From NCBI GenBank assembly GCA_050084515.1, contig CM114274.1:5580001-5644000 (forward strand): 64,000 nucleotides of DNA, given 5' to 3'. Position numbers and translations under genes: made by a program. The notes beneath the pieces were generated by a model. That model was not told where the DNA came from, ran no database searches, and was given only the letters and a program-made list of their open reading frames with translations. Of the stretch, positions 38,291 through 49,696 are shown one piece after another; the stretch's first letter is position 1, and each line of letters opens with the position of its first letter. The stretch comes from Blasia pusilla (Eukaryota > Marchantiophyta > Marchantiopsida > Blasiales).

Positions 38291-38766
38291 AAAGATTGAC
38301 GTTCAAGGAGAGTAGATACCAACTTAAAAAAAAATTAATCCTCAATCATCTTACCAAATACTTAGTATAGAGCATAGTAATCCCTTTATCTTTAACTATT
38401 TAAACTATTAAAAATTATTTAAACACCTTTTTATTTCCATGCATTGCACATCATTAATCCTTTCACCTAAAACTATTTAAACATCATATTATTTTCTGGC
38501 ACTTAACTAGTCTACATTACGTGAGCACCCGTCATTCACTTCACATGCCCACAACTTGGTAAACGACGAGAAAGAGAAGAAGCCTGACTGGCTGAGGCCT
38601 TAACCTTCCCGGTGTCGACTTGCTCTGAACACGGTACTTCTCGAGGAGACCGGGTGAATTGACCAGATGACCTGCAGTAGCAGGTCCCAAGCCGCTCCGA
38701 CGTTGCCGTGCGGAAAACCTCGCCGAACGTGCCAAACTCTTCCGGCAGCGAGCCGGAAGCCGCAGT

Positions 38767-38798
38767 AAACCCTAATGTGCTCGGAAGCTAAACCCTAA
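38767..38798 (+). promoter_or_regulatory. two telo-box motifs upstream of NOG1
   Basis: AAACCCTAA occurs at 38767-38775 and again at 38790-38798, 228-260 bp before the NOG1 start. Telo-boxes (AAACCCTA) are enriched near transcription starts of plant ribosome-biogenesis and ribosomal-protein genes, which fits the downstream gene. Confidence 0.65.
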
Positions 38799-39025
38799 AG
38801 CTCCTTCTCATCGTCGGGCGCTGCCTCTTTCCTCTCTGCACACGGAGAGAGGGCAATTCGGAGATGGTGCGGTGAATTTTGGGCTTTCTGGATTGAGAAC
38901 TGGTTCTGGAATCGACGAAATGACTTAGTCGCATCGGAGGTTCAGTGATTTTCCTGTGATTTTCTCGGTTCTGGAAGTTGCATTCGTGGCGTATTGAGGT
39001 CCTGGTGGTGCTGCCGTCAGCCACC

Positions 39026-41035
39026 ATGGTGCTCTACAATTTCAAGAAGATTACGGTGGTGCCGTCGGGGAAGGATTTCATCGACATAATTCTGTCTCGC
39101 ACGCAGCGCCAGACTCCCACAGTGGTGCACAAGGGGTATGCTATAACTCGGATTCGCCAGTTTTACATGCGCAAGGTTAAATTCACGCAGTCGAATTTTC
39201 ATGAGAAGCTGTCCACTATTTTAGACGACTTTCCTCGTCTGGACGACATACATCCTTTCTATGGTGATCTCATGAACGTGCTTTACGACAAGGATCATTA
39301 CAAGCTCGCCCTTGGTCAGCTCCACACGGCGCGGAATTTGGTGGAGAAGATTAGTAAGGATTACGTTAGGTTGCTTAAGTATGGAGATTCACTCTACAGG
39401 TGCAAGCAGTTGAAGAAGGCTGCACTTGGTCGCATGTGCACTATCATGAAGCGTGTGAGCCCGAGTTTGGCTTATTTGGAACAGGTCAGGCAGCATTTGT
39501 CTCGTCTTCCTTCTATTGATCCAAATGCAAGAACTCTACTCATCTGCGGTTATCCGAATGTGGGGAAGAGTAGTTTTATCAACAAAATCACGCGAGCGGA
39601 TGTTGACGTTCAACCATATGCTTTCACAACCAAGTCTCTGTTCGTGGGACACACGGATTATAAGTATCTGAGGTGGCAGGTGATCGACACTCCTGGTATT
39701 TTGGATCATCCTCTGGAGGACCGGAACACCATTGAAATGCTGAGTATTATGGCCCTAGTCCACCTCAGAGCTGCTGTTCTTTTTGTGATGGATTTGTCAG
39801 GTGCTTGTGGGTACACAATTCAACAACAGGCTGCCCTTTTCCAGAGTATTAAGCCACTGTTCGCCAACAAGCCTTTGATAATTGCCTGCAACAAAACAGA
39901 TTTGCAGCCTCTCGAGACCTTGCCTGAAGAGGACCGCCGCCTTTTAGAAGAGATGGCCAAGGAAGCTGCTCAGTCCTCTTCTTTGATGCTTGTGAACGGA
40001 GCTGATGAGGCCAAGGAGTGCTTGCTCACAATGAGTACTTTGACGGATGAAGGTGTGGTTGCCGTCAAGAACGCAGCATGCGAAAGGCTTCTCCAGCAGC
40101 GAGTGGAGGTGAAAATGAAGTCGAAAAAAATCAACGATGTCTTGAACAGGTTGCACGTAGCTGAACCCAAACAAAGAGACCACAAAGAGAGGCCTCCTTG
40201 TATTCCTGAAGGTGTCCTTAAGAGGGCGATGCAAAGCGAAGCGGTGGCTCGCCAGCCGCTCGAGAAGGACTTGGAGAACGCTAATGGTGGTGCAGGAGTG
40301 TACTCTGCCAGTCTGGTCAAGCACTACATTCTGGCGAACGACGACTGGAAGAACGACATTATGCCCGAGATCATGGATGGACATAATATTGCTGACTTCG
40401 TGGACGCTGATATCTTGAACAGGTTGGAAGAACTGGAGAGGGAAGAGGCAGCTATGGAGGCTGCAGCTGAAGAGGATGATGAGGATATGGATGAAGAGGA
40501 GCTTCTGCCAGAGGAGATGGAAGCTCTCGCTGCTATCAGGAGGAAGAAAAAGAAGTTACTGGAGGAGCACAGGCGTAAGAAGAGGGCGGCAGACAACAAT
40601 CCTGTGATGCCCAGAAAGCATGACAGGGATGGGGAATTCACTTCAGGGAGAATGGCCAGGCATTTGACGAGTCTGGGTCTCGATCCATCTGCTGCGGTCG
40701 AAAGAGCTCGGAGCAGGTCTGTATCTAGACGCGGGAGGAAGAGAGATAGGTCTGTTGCCGGAGAGGACATCGATAGCATGGACGTCGACTATCCCAACAA
40801 CAAGCGGCTCAGGTCTAGATCGCGCTCGACTACTCGACCTCCGGGTGAGGCCCTTCCTGGTGAGGGTTACAAGGATTCAGCCCAAAAGATGAAGGCTATG
40901 AAGATCGGAAAGAATGCAGTGAAGCAGAGAAACAAAGCTGCCAAGAGGGGAGAGGCTGACAGGGTCATTGTCAACCTTAAGCCCAAGCATCTGTTCTCCG
41001 GTAAGAGGGGCACAGGGAAAACTGATAGGAGGTAG
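39026..41035 (+). CDS. NOG1: nucleolar GTP-binding protein 1, intronless
   Basis: A GTPase needed for 60S ribosomal subunit assembly, acting in the nucleolus and leaving in the cytoplasm. The protein has 669 residues, the usual length. The N-terminal NOG1 domain begins MVLYNFKKI and runs to about residue 165. The GTPase domain shows G1 GYPNVGKSS (from Gly175, Lys181), switch region [12 protein letters not shown]3 DTPG (Asp221) and G4 NKTD (Asn289). The NOG C-terminal region follows, then an acidic stretch ([16 protein letters not shown], about residues 485-500) and a Lys/Arg-rich tail with the nuclear-type basic clusters normal for this family. The start at 39026 was chosen because of its GCCACCATGG context and because MVLYNFKK is the conserved family start; the open frame extends 16 codons upstream from another ATG. 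No intron is present. Confidence 0.97.
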   Translation: MVLYNFKKITVVPSGKDFIDIILSRTQRQTPTVVHKGYAITRIRQFYMRKVKFTQSNFHEKLSTILDDFPRLDDIHPFYGDLMNVLYDKDHYKLALGQLHTARNLVEKISKDYVRLLKYGDSLYRCKQLKKAALGRMCTIMKRVSPSLAYLEQVRQHLSRLPSIDPNARTLLICGYPNVGKSSFINKITRADVDVQPYAFTTKSLFVGHTDYKYLRWQVIDTPGILDHPLEDRNTIEMLSIMALVHLRAAVLFVMDLSGACGYTIQQQAALFQSIKPLFANKPLIIACNKTDLQPLETLPEEDRRLLEEMAKEAAQSSSLMLVNGADEAKECLLTMSTLTDEGVVAVKNAACERLLQQRVEVKMKSKKINDVLNRLHVAEPKQRDHKERPPCIPEGVLKRAMQSEAVARQPLEKDLENANGGAGVYSASLVKHYILANDDWKNDIMPEIMDGHNIADFVDADILNRLEELEREEAAMEAAAEEDDEDMDEEELLPEEMEALAAIRRKKKKLLEEHRRKKRAADNNPVMPRKHDRDGEFTSGRMARHLTSLGLDPSAAVERARSRSVSRRGRKRDRSVAGEDIDSMDVDYPNNKRLRSRSRSTTRPPGEALPGEGYKDSAQKMKAMKIGKNAVKQRNKAAKRGEADRVIVNLKPKHLFSGKRGTGKTDRR

Positions 41036-41951
41036 ACAGCTTCACGTAGCGTTAGGAGAAGAAATTGGATCTTCATACCCCGAGAAAGTGGAAGTTGTTG
41101 GACCGTGGATCTCCAACTCTAGTGTAGATACACTGTTTTGTTTTTGTACTCTCTGAAGTGCCTACGACTTACCACAGGGTGCATCAGGGGGGGTTAAGGT
41201 TCCAAGCAACTGGACCCCGTCTAGCTGGTCATAAGATGCCACATCTGCAGTCATGCCCTCCTTTTTCAGTTATAATGGTAGGGTCTGGGATCGATGAGCA
41301 TTATGGTCTGGCCTAACATGTATTATATTCGGCCGCCTGGTCTGGCAAAACTGTAATCTAAATTCTTGAGCACAAGGAGATACGTCAAAACTGGATCTTA
41401 TGTGAGTCATGGTTGAAGATGCGTTTTACCTCTCACCATGAAGCAGTGCGACTTAAGTTGTGTAGATTATGAGCTTTACATTTCGCGTTCTGAAGTTGCG
41501 CTCTTGTTCTTTACGATTTAGCTCACCATCAGTTCCTGGTGTTTTGTCCCTGTAACGACGTTAATTTAGCGAAGTGAGGAAAGCGTGTCAGATGTGCTTG
41601 CGGCCCTAACTATTTAGGGCCCTCCTAGTAGTAAGTTTTTGGAATCGCGTTGTGTTTTTGCCCTTGAGGTTTCCCACTCGGCATCCAGACCTCCGATATT
41701 GTTAGGATTAAGAGTTTAAGCTACAATGGTAGCCAACAGGTGGAACGGTATGTTTGTGACATGGATGCTTCCCGAAAATCACCATTATGTTTCCCTTGGT
41801 GGAGACAGATCTACTGCGCGCGGTCCAGTTTGATAGTGGGTCCATTCTTCGAGAGTGTGCGGCTCACCACCCCACATTAGTAGTACAGCAGCCTTCGATT
41901 TGACTGCTTGGCCTGCAGGACCTCAAGCGATTATATTAGTGCACTGCTTGG
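41036..41951. other. NOG1 3' flank, no gene seen
   Basis: Probably holds the NOG1 3' UTR. Short frames only. Confidence 0.55.
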
Positions 41952-41992
41952 CTTCACGTACCGAATCTCTTCCAGAGATTCGGTACGTGAAG
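41952..41992. repeat. perfect 19-bp inverted repeat with 3-base loop
   Basis: CTTCACGTACCGAATCTCT at 41952-41970 is exactly complementary to 41974-41992, with loop TCC. Confidence 0.9.
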
Positions 41993-42099
41993 ACCAGAGG
42001 AAAGACATTATTGCAGCAGGACGTCCGCCACTGTCCAAGAGGAACTAGTACGTGTCCTTCAGAAACATTTGCATAACCAATGCACACTCCATTCCACTC

Positions 42100-42720
42100 T
42101 TCACAGCACTGCATCTCCGTGGTGGTGGAATATCCTCCCGTCTCACAGTCATCAGGTTTGCGTCTCATTATTGAAAGATGCGACCCATCACATCAGTGCT
42201 CGTGGCTACCCGCCTCGAGCACATTTGCAGAGCTACGGCACACGCTACTTGGTCGAACAGACGAGTTTCCGGAAACGTAAACCCAGGACTCCCAGCCATC
42301 GTCGAGCTATTCCATCATTGATGGAGAGAGCATTCCATTTCGGTCCGACTGGGGAACATTCTTAGAGCTCGGCACACTACCTCCATTCACTCAGAGATCC
42401 TCACGCCTGAGTGTCTCTCCCATTATTGAAGAAGAGCGTCCCTCGCTGGCCAGGTGCTCTACACACCTCAGAGCAAACACCCTTTTCTTCACCGCCGCTG
42501 TCGATGGTGGTGGAGAGTAGTGCTTCGACATCGAGACTCGCAGCCATTGATCGGGTGTTGCTCCTATTATTGAAGGAGAGAACTTCTCACGACCCAGGTA
42601 TCAATTTCTGTCCTCTTCACCGCTCCTGATTCCGCTGCTGCTGGTGACTGTTCTCGCTGGGGACTAGTGCTCCAACCTCGAGACCCACAGCTATTGCATT
42701 TCTTTCCCACTCCCAGCTCT
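42100..42720. repeat. degenerate tandem repeat, about 3-4 units
   Basis: Phrases like GTGGTGGA, ATCGAGACTCGCAGCCATTG, and CTCATTATTGAAGA/CTATTATTGAAGGAGAG recur near 42118, 42410, 42510 and 42660. This accounts for the short open frames there. Confidence 0.5.
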
Positions 42721-42786
42721 TGGCAGTCAGGAATGAGCGTGTCACCCCTATCGGACCAAGTCTGGCTCGGCTGGCTGTCCTCCTGG

Positions 42787-42818
<32 letters not shown>

Positions 42819-42821
42819 CCC
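42787..42821. repeat. (CCTG)n microsatellite
   Basis: About eight uninterrupted CCTG units, followed by the partly complementary CAGGCAG. Confidence 0.9.
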
Positions 42822-42965
42822 AGGCAGTTAGACGGACAGGCGATATGGTCGTTGTGCATGGAAGGGGGTCCATTTACATTCGTACTTGCGAACAGCTTGA
42901 AAGGCCTGAGGTACAGCTGGTTTGAGTCAGTGAAAGTGGAATGTACATCCGGAATGTCGCCGTGA

Positions 42966-44097
42966 GTGAGCGAGCATGGCAGGGAGTAAAGGGCGAAAGA
43001 GAGAGCGGCTGCAGTCGATGACAGAACAAAAGGCGAGATGGGTGTCTTCAACGTATGACGTCCTCCACTACACACTTTATTTAGAAATTGCTGCAGGGGA
43101 TCCATTATAGTGAAGCTGGGACCCATAACCTCTTTCTTGAGTTATATGCCCCGCCAAGTGCACTCAGTTCGAAGGTTTCACTTCGAGTCCCCATCATCAA
43201 TTCATCTTTCCCATCGAGTGCGAAGTGACTTCACCATATCCTTGAGATGACTAGACGGTCGAGAAGCTACATCGGCCACTACCCTTCTTTCTTTCAAGTG
43301 GGACACATACGATAGCGCAGCTGTCATAAGTCCCTCTGTCCCAAAGCTGTCTGGAGCACGCGCACTTCCTCAGCTTTCCGTCTTCCTCCCACTCTTCCTG
43401 AAATGAAGGAATTTTCCCTCGTGCTTCTGCTCTAAAGCGATTACAGCCTAGCAGTTTCCGAACCCAGTCAGTGTCCTCATCACTCTATGGGTCGATAGGT
43501 TCCTAGCGATAGGTCCCTCTCTGCCTGTACGGCCTTATTTCTTGACAGCATGGGCGGAGGGTTCTTTGTCTGTTTCTCCACTCGCACCGTGTGGAGTCCT
43601 TCGGTGGCGGTTCCGACTGGGCACCCACCCGTAGGAATCGATGTCGGTTTCCGTTGTGGATTTGGATGTTTGAAGTTAGGGTTTTTTCCCGGGTTATCAT
43701 CCAGCTTTCACGAGCTTTTGATTGGAACAGCGAGAGGTTCCTAGAGAAATTCGGAGGTCCTCTTTCCATTACTGGGAATGTAATTACATAACCTCCATAG
43801 CAGAGGGCGAGTCCTCGCGAGGAAAGCAAACCTCGAGTCTCGATGGATATATATAACAAGCAACAGTGAGACCAGCATTTAGCTCTCTCCCCAACAAGCC
43901 TCAGACCTGGTGCACTGGCTCAGTAACCCCAGCCTCCAACTCCGCAACGACATACTGAGGCGTATTGGCACCCACCCCAGATGGTGTACTTTGCATTGTA
44001 TGAGCAGAATCTCCAAGAGAACGGTAGTGAAATAAGATTTGTAATTGGCTACAAGAATCTTCTGTCGCTCTAGCACTACAATGACAATCACCTAAGC
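42966..44097. other. gene-free interval
   Basis: No coding frame is supported. A TATA-like TATATATAA at about 43848 is not followed by any gene I can recognise. Confidence 0.5.
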
Positions 44098-44163
44098 TAT
44101 TCTATTCTACTCTACTCTACTCTACTCTACTCTACTAATCTAATCTAATCTAATCTAATCTAC
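44098..44163. repeat. pentanucleotide repeats (TCTAC)n then (TCTAA)n
   Basis: About six TCTAC units are followed by about five TCTAA units. It is 0.8 kb past the end of the KLCR gene. Confidence 0.9.
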
Positions 44164-44984
44164 GTTACTTTACCTCTCTACGTCTCTAGTGTGGACTATA
44201 TGCTCTCCATAAACCATTAAGGCTCGTGAGAAGTCTGCTCTAATATATCACACAATCAGAATTTCTTACAATGTAGTATACAGAGAAGTTAACCTACGCA
44301 ACACCTTACCGTCCTTGGGGAAGAAGAGGAACCCAGACTATTAGATATTACTTTGGTACAATTGGTGTCAGTGGAGGGGGCAGGTGAGTGTTGAAGTATT
44401 AACTGAGCGAATGCCACAAGTGGTGGGGACTGAAAACGCACATTCCGGCCTTTACTTCAAGCTTCCTCTTCCCGGAAGCAAGGACGAGAGATAAGGGACT
44501 CTGTTCATGGCGCATTGCATCGATTTTGCCCGTGATCCTGTGTGCCAGACAACATGGCTCCATGGCTGTTCTCACCTTTGCGAAGCTGTAAGGATGCAGA
44601 GCAGTCAGTCAAGCGGGGCGAGGGAGAGAGAGAGAGAGAGAGAAAGAGATGGTTGGATTGATCAGACCACCAGCTGAAGGCTATTTGTGGTGATGTACTT
44701 GTTGGAGGTTGAACCAGCGTGTGGTGATGTTGGGGCGTGTTCAATCCAGGTACCAACCAAGTCCACGGACTTCCTCAGCTGTGAATCCCGTGCTCGGTCG
44801 ATTGATGGCACCATCGAGCGATCCTGTAAAGACTTTTTTTAATCTAAACTTGAAGACCCTTCATCTCAGGAAGGGCGAGGGCGAATGACTGACGATGCCC
44901 CTTCCGTTTGCCGTGCACACATACATACAGCTTCGTCGTGAATCACGTTCCAATAGTTGTAAGGCCGGGAGAACCTCGTGATTT

Positions 44985-47872
44985 CTAGTGTCTTCCGCTT
45001 TCAAATTTGGCCATGGAGAGGAGCTCCTCGAGGGTGTTGGATTTTCTCGTTCTAGAACGACCCACTTCGTTCAGCAGTTGTGTCAGTCTTTCTCTTTCAT
45101 CTTCCACTTCAGGATGTATGGTCCCCAACCGATCTTCTTTCACTTCCAGGATCGTCTCCAGCAGGCAAATCGCTTCGTGCGTCCTGAAAACAAGAAATGT
45201 GGAACGGACCTTTGAGTCTTAAAAATAAGAAGACGATCACGACGTTCCCTCGGGCCCAAATTCATGCCACCTCTAAATGCTCAAGCAATGCTTGAAATTC
45301 TTACTAGTTAGTGCCCAAACGTCAGACGGATACACACCAAAATCACACGGCGTTGCAGAGCGTTCGACTAGATCCTCGACTACAACGGATTGATTCTGGG
45401 TTTACCTGCCGAGGGCGTCGTAGGTGCTCGCGAGATTGCTGCAGACAGCGAGCGTGTCTGGATGGAGAGGGCCGCAAGCTTCCTCCATGATGCCACGGGC
45501 TTCCTCCAGAACGCCCGCAGCATCTTCGATCTCGCAGAGCTCGACGCAGGCGAGGCCGAATTGGTTCATGAGCATCCCCAGGAACACAGACTGCTTGCCA
45601 TCGCTGGCGCTTCTGAGCTTCGTGACGGAATTCTTCAAGTGCGTGTACGCCTGCGGGAACTTCCCTGCCATGTAGTACATGATCCCGAGCTGCGCCTCCA
45701 CACCGGAGGAGGAGAACTGCTGCCCCGGAGCAGAGCCCTGAAGGTCCACCGCCCGAGAGAGTAGAGCGATCGCCTGCTCGCGCTCGCTCATGAGCTCGTA
45801 AATTCCAGCGACGTCGGTGAGGCCATAGACGATATCTTCGAGCGCATGGCCGGCGCCGTGGGTTCCGAAAATTCTCAGAGCGCTCTCGCAATACGTTTTG
45901 GCTTCCCTCGGCTTGCCAGTCTTCATGTAGAGCTCCGCGAGCCTCACGTAGACGGACGCGACGGATGCGTGCCCTTCTCCTTTCGTGGCCTTGAAAACTG
46001 TCACCGCTTTCTGGTACGAGAGGGCCGCTTCCGTGTCCCGGCCCAGAGCGAAGAGGGAGTCTCCTATGCTCGCGTCCACTGCTGCGACGTCGCTCTCCAG
46101 CCCGTTGGCGAGCAGCACCGTGCTGGACAGCACCAGGTGCTCCAATGCTAGCTCGTGATTGCCTTTCCCGCTGCACACCAGAGCCATCAAGCGCCGGTCC
46201 GCCGCCTCCTCCACGGATCCTGCTGAGCTTTTCTCCTGGTGGATCCTCAGCGCGAGCTCGCAGAGCTCTCCTGCCTCATCGAACTGCATAGCCTGCAGGG
46301 CGACGAAAATTTTGTCACTGGTCAGGTCAATCTCAGGCGAACATCATGACCACCACGCAAACACAGGTCGACAAGCTTGCCACTCGCGTAAACAAGGGAT
46401 CGGAGTCCCGCGACGAGACAACCAGGAATGACAATCAGAGACTTGCGAGCATCGGTGGGGATTTCAAAGAGCTGACAACCGTGATTCGGTTCCCCGTGCC
46501 CGCTTCGATCACTGCCTAGGACACGCCCACATTCTACCACTTCCCGTGAAAAAACCAACGATAAACAGAGAACGTTAGTTTGGAGAGCAAATTGACCCGG
46601 GGCCGCTTCGCGCCACAGAACGCACGTGTCGGTTTGATGGAGGAATGGAACAAGACAGAAACTGACGACGTCAAGGACCTGGGTCATTCGCACAGACTGT
46701 GCGAGAGAATTCTCGCAAGGGAATTCTTAATTGCGAATCTCGCTCGGGTGATGACATGTGCCGCCTCTCTTGCCTCCTTGCGAGCTCAAAATCACAGATT
46801 GCAGTGCTGACATATGTGGGAACAAGCACGAACAACACTCCACCGCAGCAGCCAGCAATCGGACAACTACGAAGCCGACAATTGGGCCCAGAGGAGAGTT
46901 CTCCACTCATGAGACAATCTATGGGCTGTCCAATCTCAAAGCTCGCGGCGTTGGGCAGCGGCCCGATACAGCAGACTTCTAATCGCTCTCTTCACACGAA
47001 AATTCACATAAAACATGTGTCCTCCAGACTAAACCCCCTCGGCGAGTGGACCAAAAATTGGAGATTACAGTGAGGGAAACAAAATTTGCAGTGCAAAGCA
47101 AACAGCTTACTTGCAAGTGCGCCTCGGCCATGTAACGGCACGTTTCCGCCACGCGAGGATCCAAATCACCCAAAGCATGCTTCTGCACCTGCAAAGCCGC
47201 ATGGTAGGAGAAGAGCGCGAGCTGGTGCTTGCCCATGAGAGCGAGAGTGTCTCCCAACTGCATATGCCCCGCAAATGTGGCCAAGACGTGCTCAATCCCA
47301 GCTTCCGGATCGGGTATACTCAATGCGCGCTTCAACGCCATCACGGCCTCCTCGAACTGGCCCATTCGACAATGCAGAGCGGCTAAAATGTGCAAGCTGA
47401 CGACGAGATCCAGACTGCTCTTCCCGTCGGCGGTTTTCTCAAAGCACTGAATGGCTCGTGATGCATACTGGAACGCCTTCATGACATTGTCACCCTGCGC
47501 GTGGCACGACTTGGCCAGCTTCAGGAACCACGGTCCCTGTCTCAACCGCCCTTCGTCATCGTCATCGCTGCTGTGATCCATGCTCTTCTTCTGCGCGCCA
47601 TCCCGGCGCAGAGGAGCTCCATCCAACGACGGCCTGGCCGGCGCATTCTTCCTGAATGAAGTCCGACTGCCAGTGCTTTTCCTACGAGTGGGAGACGGCG
47701 AGCGCACCGCAGGAGACGAAGCACCCAACACCACTGCAGGACTGACGTGATTCTGCTGATTCTTCTTGCCAGTAACCACCGAAATCTCCGGGCTCCGCTG
47801 CTGCTGCTTCTGCATCGGCTTCAACTGCTGCTGCTCCTGATCGGGAGAAACTGGAACGGGCTCCATGCCCAT
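44985..47872 (-). CDS. kinesin-light-chain-related / CMU-like TPR protein, 3 exons
   Basis: Plant kinesin-light-chain-related proteins (KLCR/CMU) bind cortical microtubules and help hold cellulose synthase tracks in place. They have no proven kinesin partner role in every case. Exons on the minus strand are 47872-47111, 46292-45406 and 45183-44985, with GT-AG borders, closing exactly at 615 residues plus stop. Residues 1 to about 105 are Gln/Ser/Pro/Arg-rich and disordered. About ten TPR-like helical repeats follow, e.g. GPWFLKLAKSCHAQGDNVMK, then AFQYASRAIQCFEK, and AMQFDEAGELCELALRIHQ at the exon 1/2 join. The last TPR, EAICLLETILEVKEDRLGT, is in exon 3, which ends with the basic RKSNTLEELL segment typical of the family. 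The start ATG (context ACCATGG) is followed by another ATG two codons later. Exon 3 was found from its match to the family's C-terminal pattern. Confidence 0.9.
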
Positions 47873-49042
47873 GGTTTCTCTCTGTAGCCTCACTCCTCCC
47901 AAGTTCCTTCCGCTCGCCTCTCTACCGACGACCGACCACTCACGCGCTCGATTAATTACCGCTTCCCGCAGCGCAGGATTTCGCCAACACCCACCTCATC
48001 CCCACCCTCGCGGGAGCTCCACAAGTGTAATCTCCTGCGATGCGTCCCAATCTCCTCCTCCTCAACATTGCTGCGACACACCCACGGCAGACTACGACAA
48101 GCCTACCTTCCACACCCCGCCCCGCCCCTCCTCACAGCTTCTCCAGGTCCAGGTTGTTCCTGGGAGCACGGATCAAAGCCCAGCGCGAGTGAGGAAAATA
48201 ATAAGAACGGTTCCTGTAGGTCCTCGCGCTCGTCGTCCTCTCGTCCGTCTCCTGCTGCGTGCGCTGCGAACAGCTCGCGGCACAGTGCAGTGCGGTGCAG
48301 TGCGGCGAGCAGTAGATGACAAGAAATTCTCCTCCCTGCGCTGCGCTGCCCTTCCCCTTGTTGTTCTTCGTCTTTCTCTAGGCTCTATCCGATCGATCAT
48401 CGATCTCTGCGCGCGTCTCGGGAACGGGACGGACGCAACCGGGAAGGAGAAGACAGGAGTAAATCTTTTCATTTATTGCGATCGGCTCCGCCTCGAAGTC
48501 CTCGCTCGAGCATTTGTCAAACAGCCGCTGTCTGTCCTCCGCTTCCTTCGCTGTGATCGACGATGGTGCTGCCCGGGCTGGCAGCACAGTCCAAAGGGTG
48601 TGCGCGCAGAAACGCAAGAAAGGCGGAACGCAATGAAATCCGGACGGACCGGCGGCGGCCCTCGGATTCCTCCTACTTCCCACCCCCGCGTCCCTCCGCC
48701 TCACGACCCTCACCTTCGTTCTCCCTCGCCACTTTGGCGCCGCCTCTAGACTAGCGAGGACGGCGGCCTCGCTCTATCGGACGGGTTCCCGCGAACGCAG
48801 TAAGTACGCACACGCGCGCGTCGCTGGAGCTAGCGAGAGTGACAAACGCGCGCGTTACGGGGGAAATCCTCAGGCGTTACGAGCCGAGCTTGTATCGCGA
48901 AAAAGCGCAATTGTGAATGCGATCCCAAGTCGTTCGCAATTCTCAATGCTCGGATCGCGACTTGTAGCCCCCGTCTCCCGTCGTCTACACAACCCCGACC
49001 GTCCGACATATTTAACGACCGTCCGACTTAAACGGACTATTA
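47873..49042. promoter_or_regulatory. upstream region of the KLCR/CMU-like gene
   Basis: Must contain its 5' UTR and promoter. It is GC- and CpG-rich, with TCTCCTCC-type runs and CGCGCG at about 48813-48855. The 294-codon frame at 47865-48749 (plus) lacks domain-like sequence and is probably a composition effect, although a short upstream gene cannot be excluded. Confidence 0.45.
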
Positions 49043-49315
49043 GTGCGTCTCAAATTTCTGTCCGTAGGTTCGGACGTCTTGTCCGTAATTTTTTTTATGG
49101 CTTTACGGCAGGTCAAGTGCGGGGTGCCGGAAGAGGTAGACGTTTGCCTCTTACGGCCAGACGTAGAAGCACGTTCCCCGTCTATCTACTTCACGTCACG
49201 CGAAAGATATGGAACCTGATAAAATGAGGTACCTTCTGACGTAAAAGAGTATTGTCTTTCTTTTATGGCCAATATCTCAAATAGCGGGACTTACATCCCA
49301 CTATTTGAGACGCCC
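49043..49315. mobile_element. 273-bp MITE candidate, TA target duplication
   Basis: GTGCGTCTCAAAT at the left end is the reverse complement, with one mismatch, of ATTTGAGACGCCC at the right end. Both ends are flanked by TA. A TA duplication suggests the Tc1/mariner superfamily. No coding capacity. Confidence 0.5.
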
Positions 49316-49696
49316 TACTATGGCCATAAGGCCAGACGTCCAGTCCAGAATTTTTTTCATCTTGCGTCCGACTTCCGGAATGGGGTATCGTCGGAGGTGA
49401 GTACGCACCCCTAACGTCCCGTGCCTACATGGGACGTCCAGAGAAGCCACGGTATTTCTCAACCCCGTCTCTTGAGTGTGGAGGTTGCATGGTACAGACC
49501 ACTCACAACGAATGAGATTCTTTGTTGATTCTGAGACGCCCGCTACATGTGGCCCACGACATCGCACAACGAAAGCACCCGTAACTAAGACTTACAGCAT
49601 TTAACAAAATGAACCTCCCCGAGACGTAAAAATCCCCCGTCCTTCTTTTACAGCCAAGCCACCATGGGACGTTGCAACCCTAACAGACCTAGTATG

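Larger units (their letters stand above)
35753..38510 (+). mobile_element. 5'-truncated Helitron, helicase half with intact 3' end
   Basis: The DNA encodes the PIF1-like helicase part of a Helitron RepHel protein and ends with a Helitron 3' signature: CCATGCATTGCACAT near 38438, then CTAG at 38507-38510 followed by T. No Rep domain is found upstream, so the left part is lost or unrecognisable. A GC-rich segment of about 1 kb (from 37317) interrupts it. Confidence 0.65.

Noticed and set aside
40324-40779. Minus-strand Ser/Leu-rich frame over NOG1
   Set aside because: Antisense of the acidic Glu/Asp-rich and Lys-rich part of NOG1.
43503-43859. 118-codon minus-strand frame
   Set aside because: No domain, no conservation-like pattern, and overlapping frames on the other strand are equally long.
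45846-46151. Plus-strand frames opposite the KLCR exon 2
   Set aside because: Shadows of the TPR-coding exon. The minus strand has the protein-like sequence and splice sites.
47865-48749. 294-codon plus-strand frame upstream of the KLCR gene
   Set aside because: Starts inside the KLCR coding region on the other strand, is Arg/Pro/Ser-rich with no domain, and fits GC-rich promoter composition.
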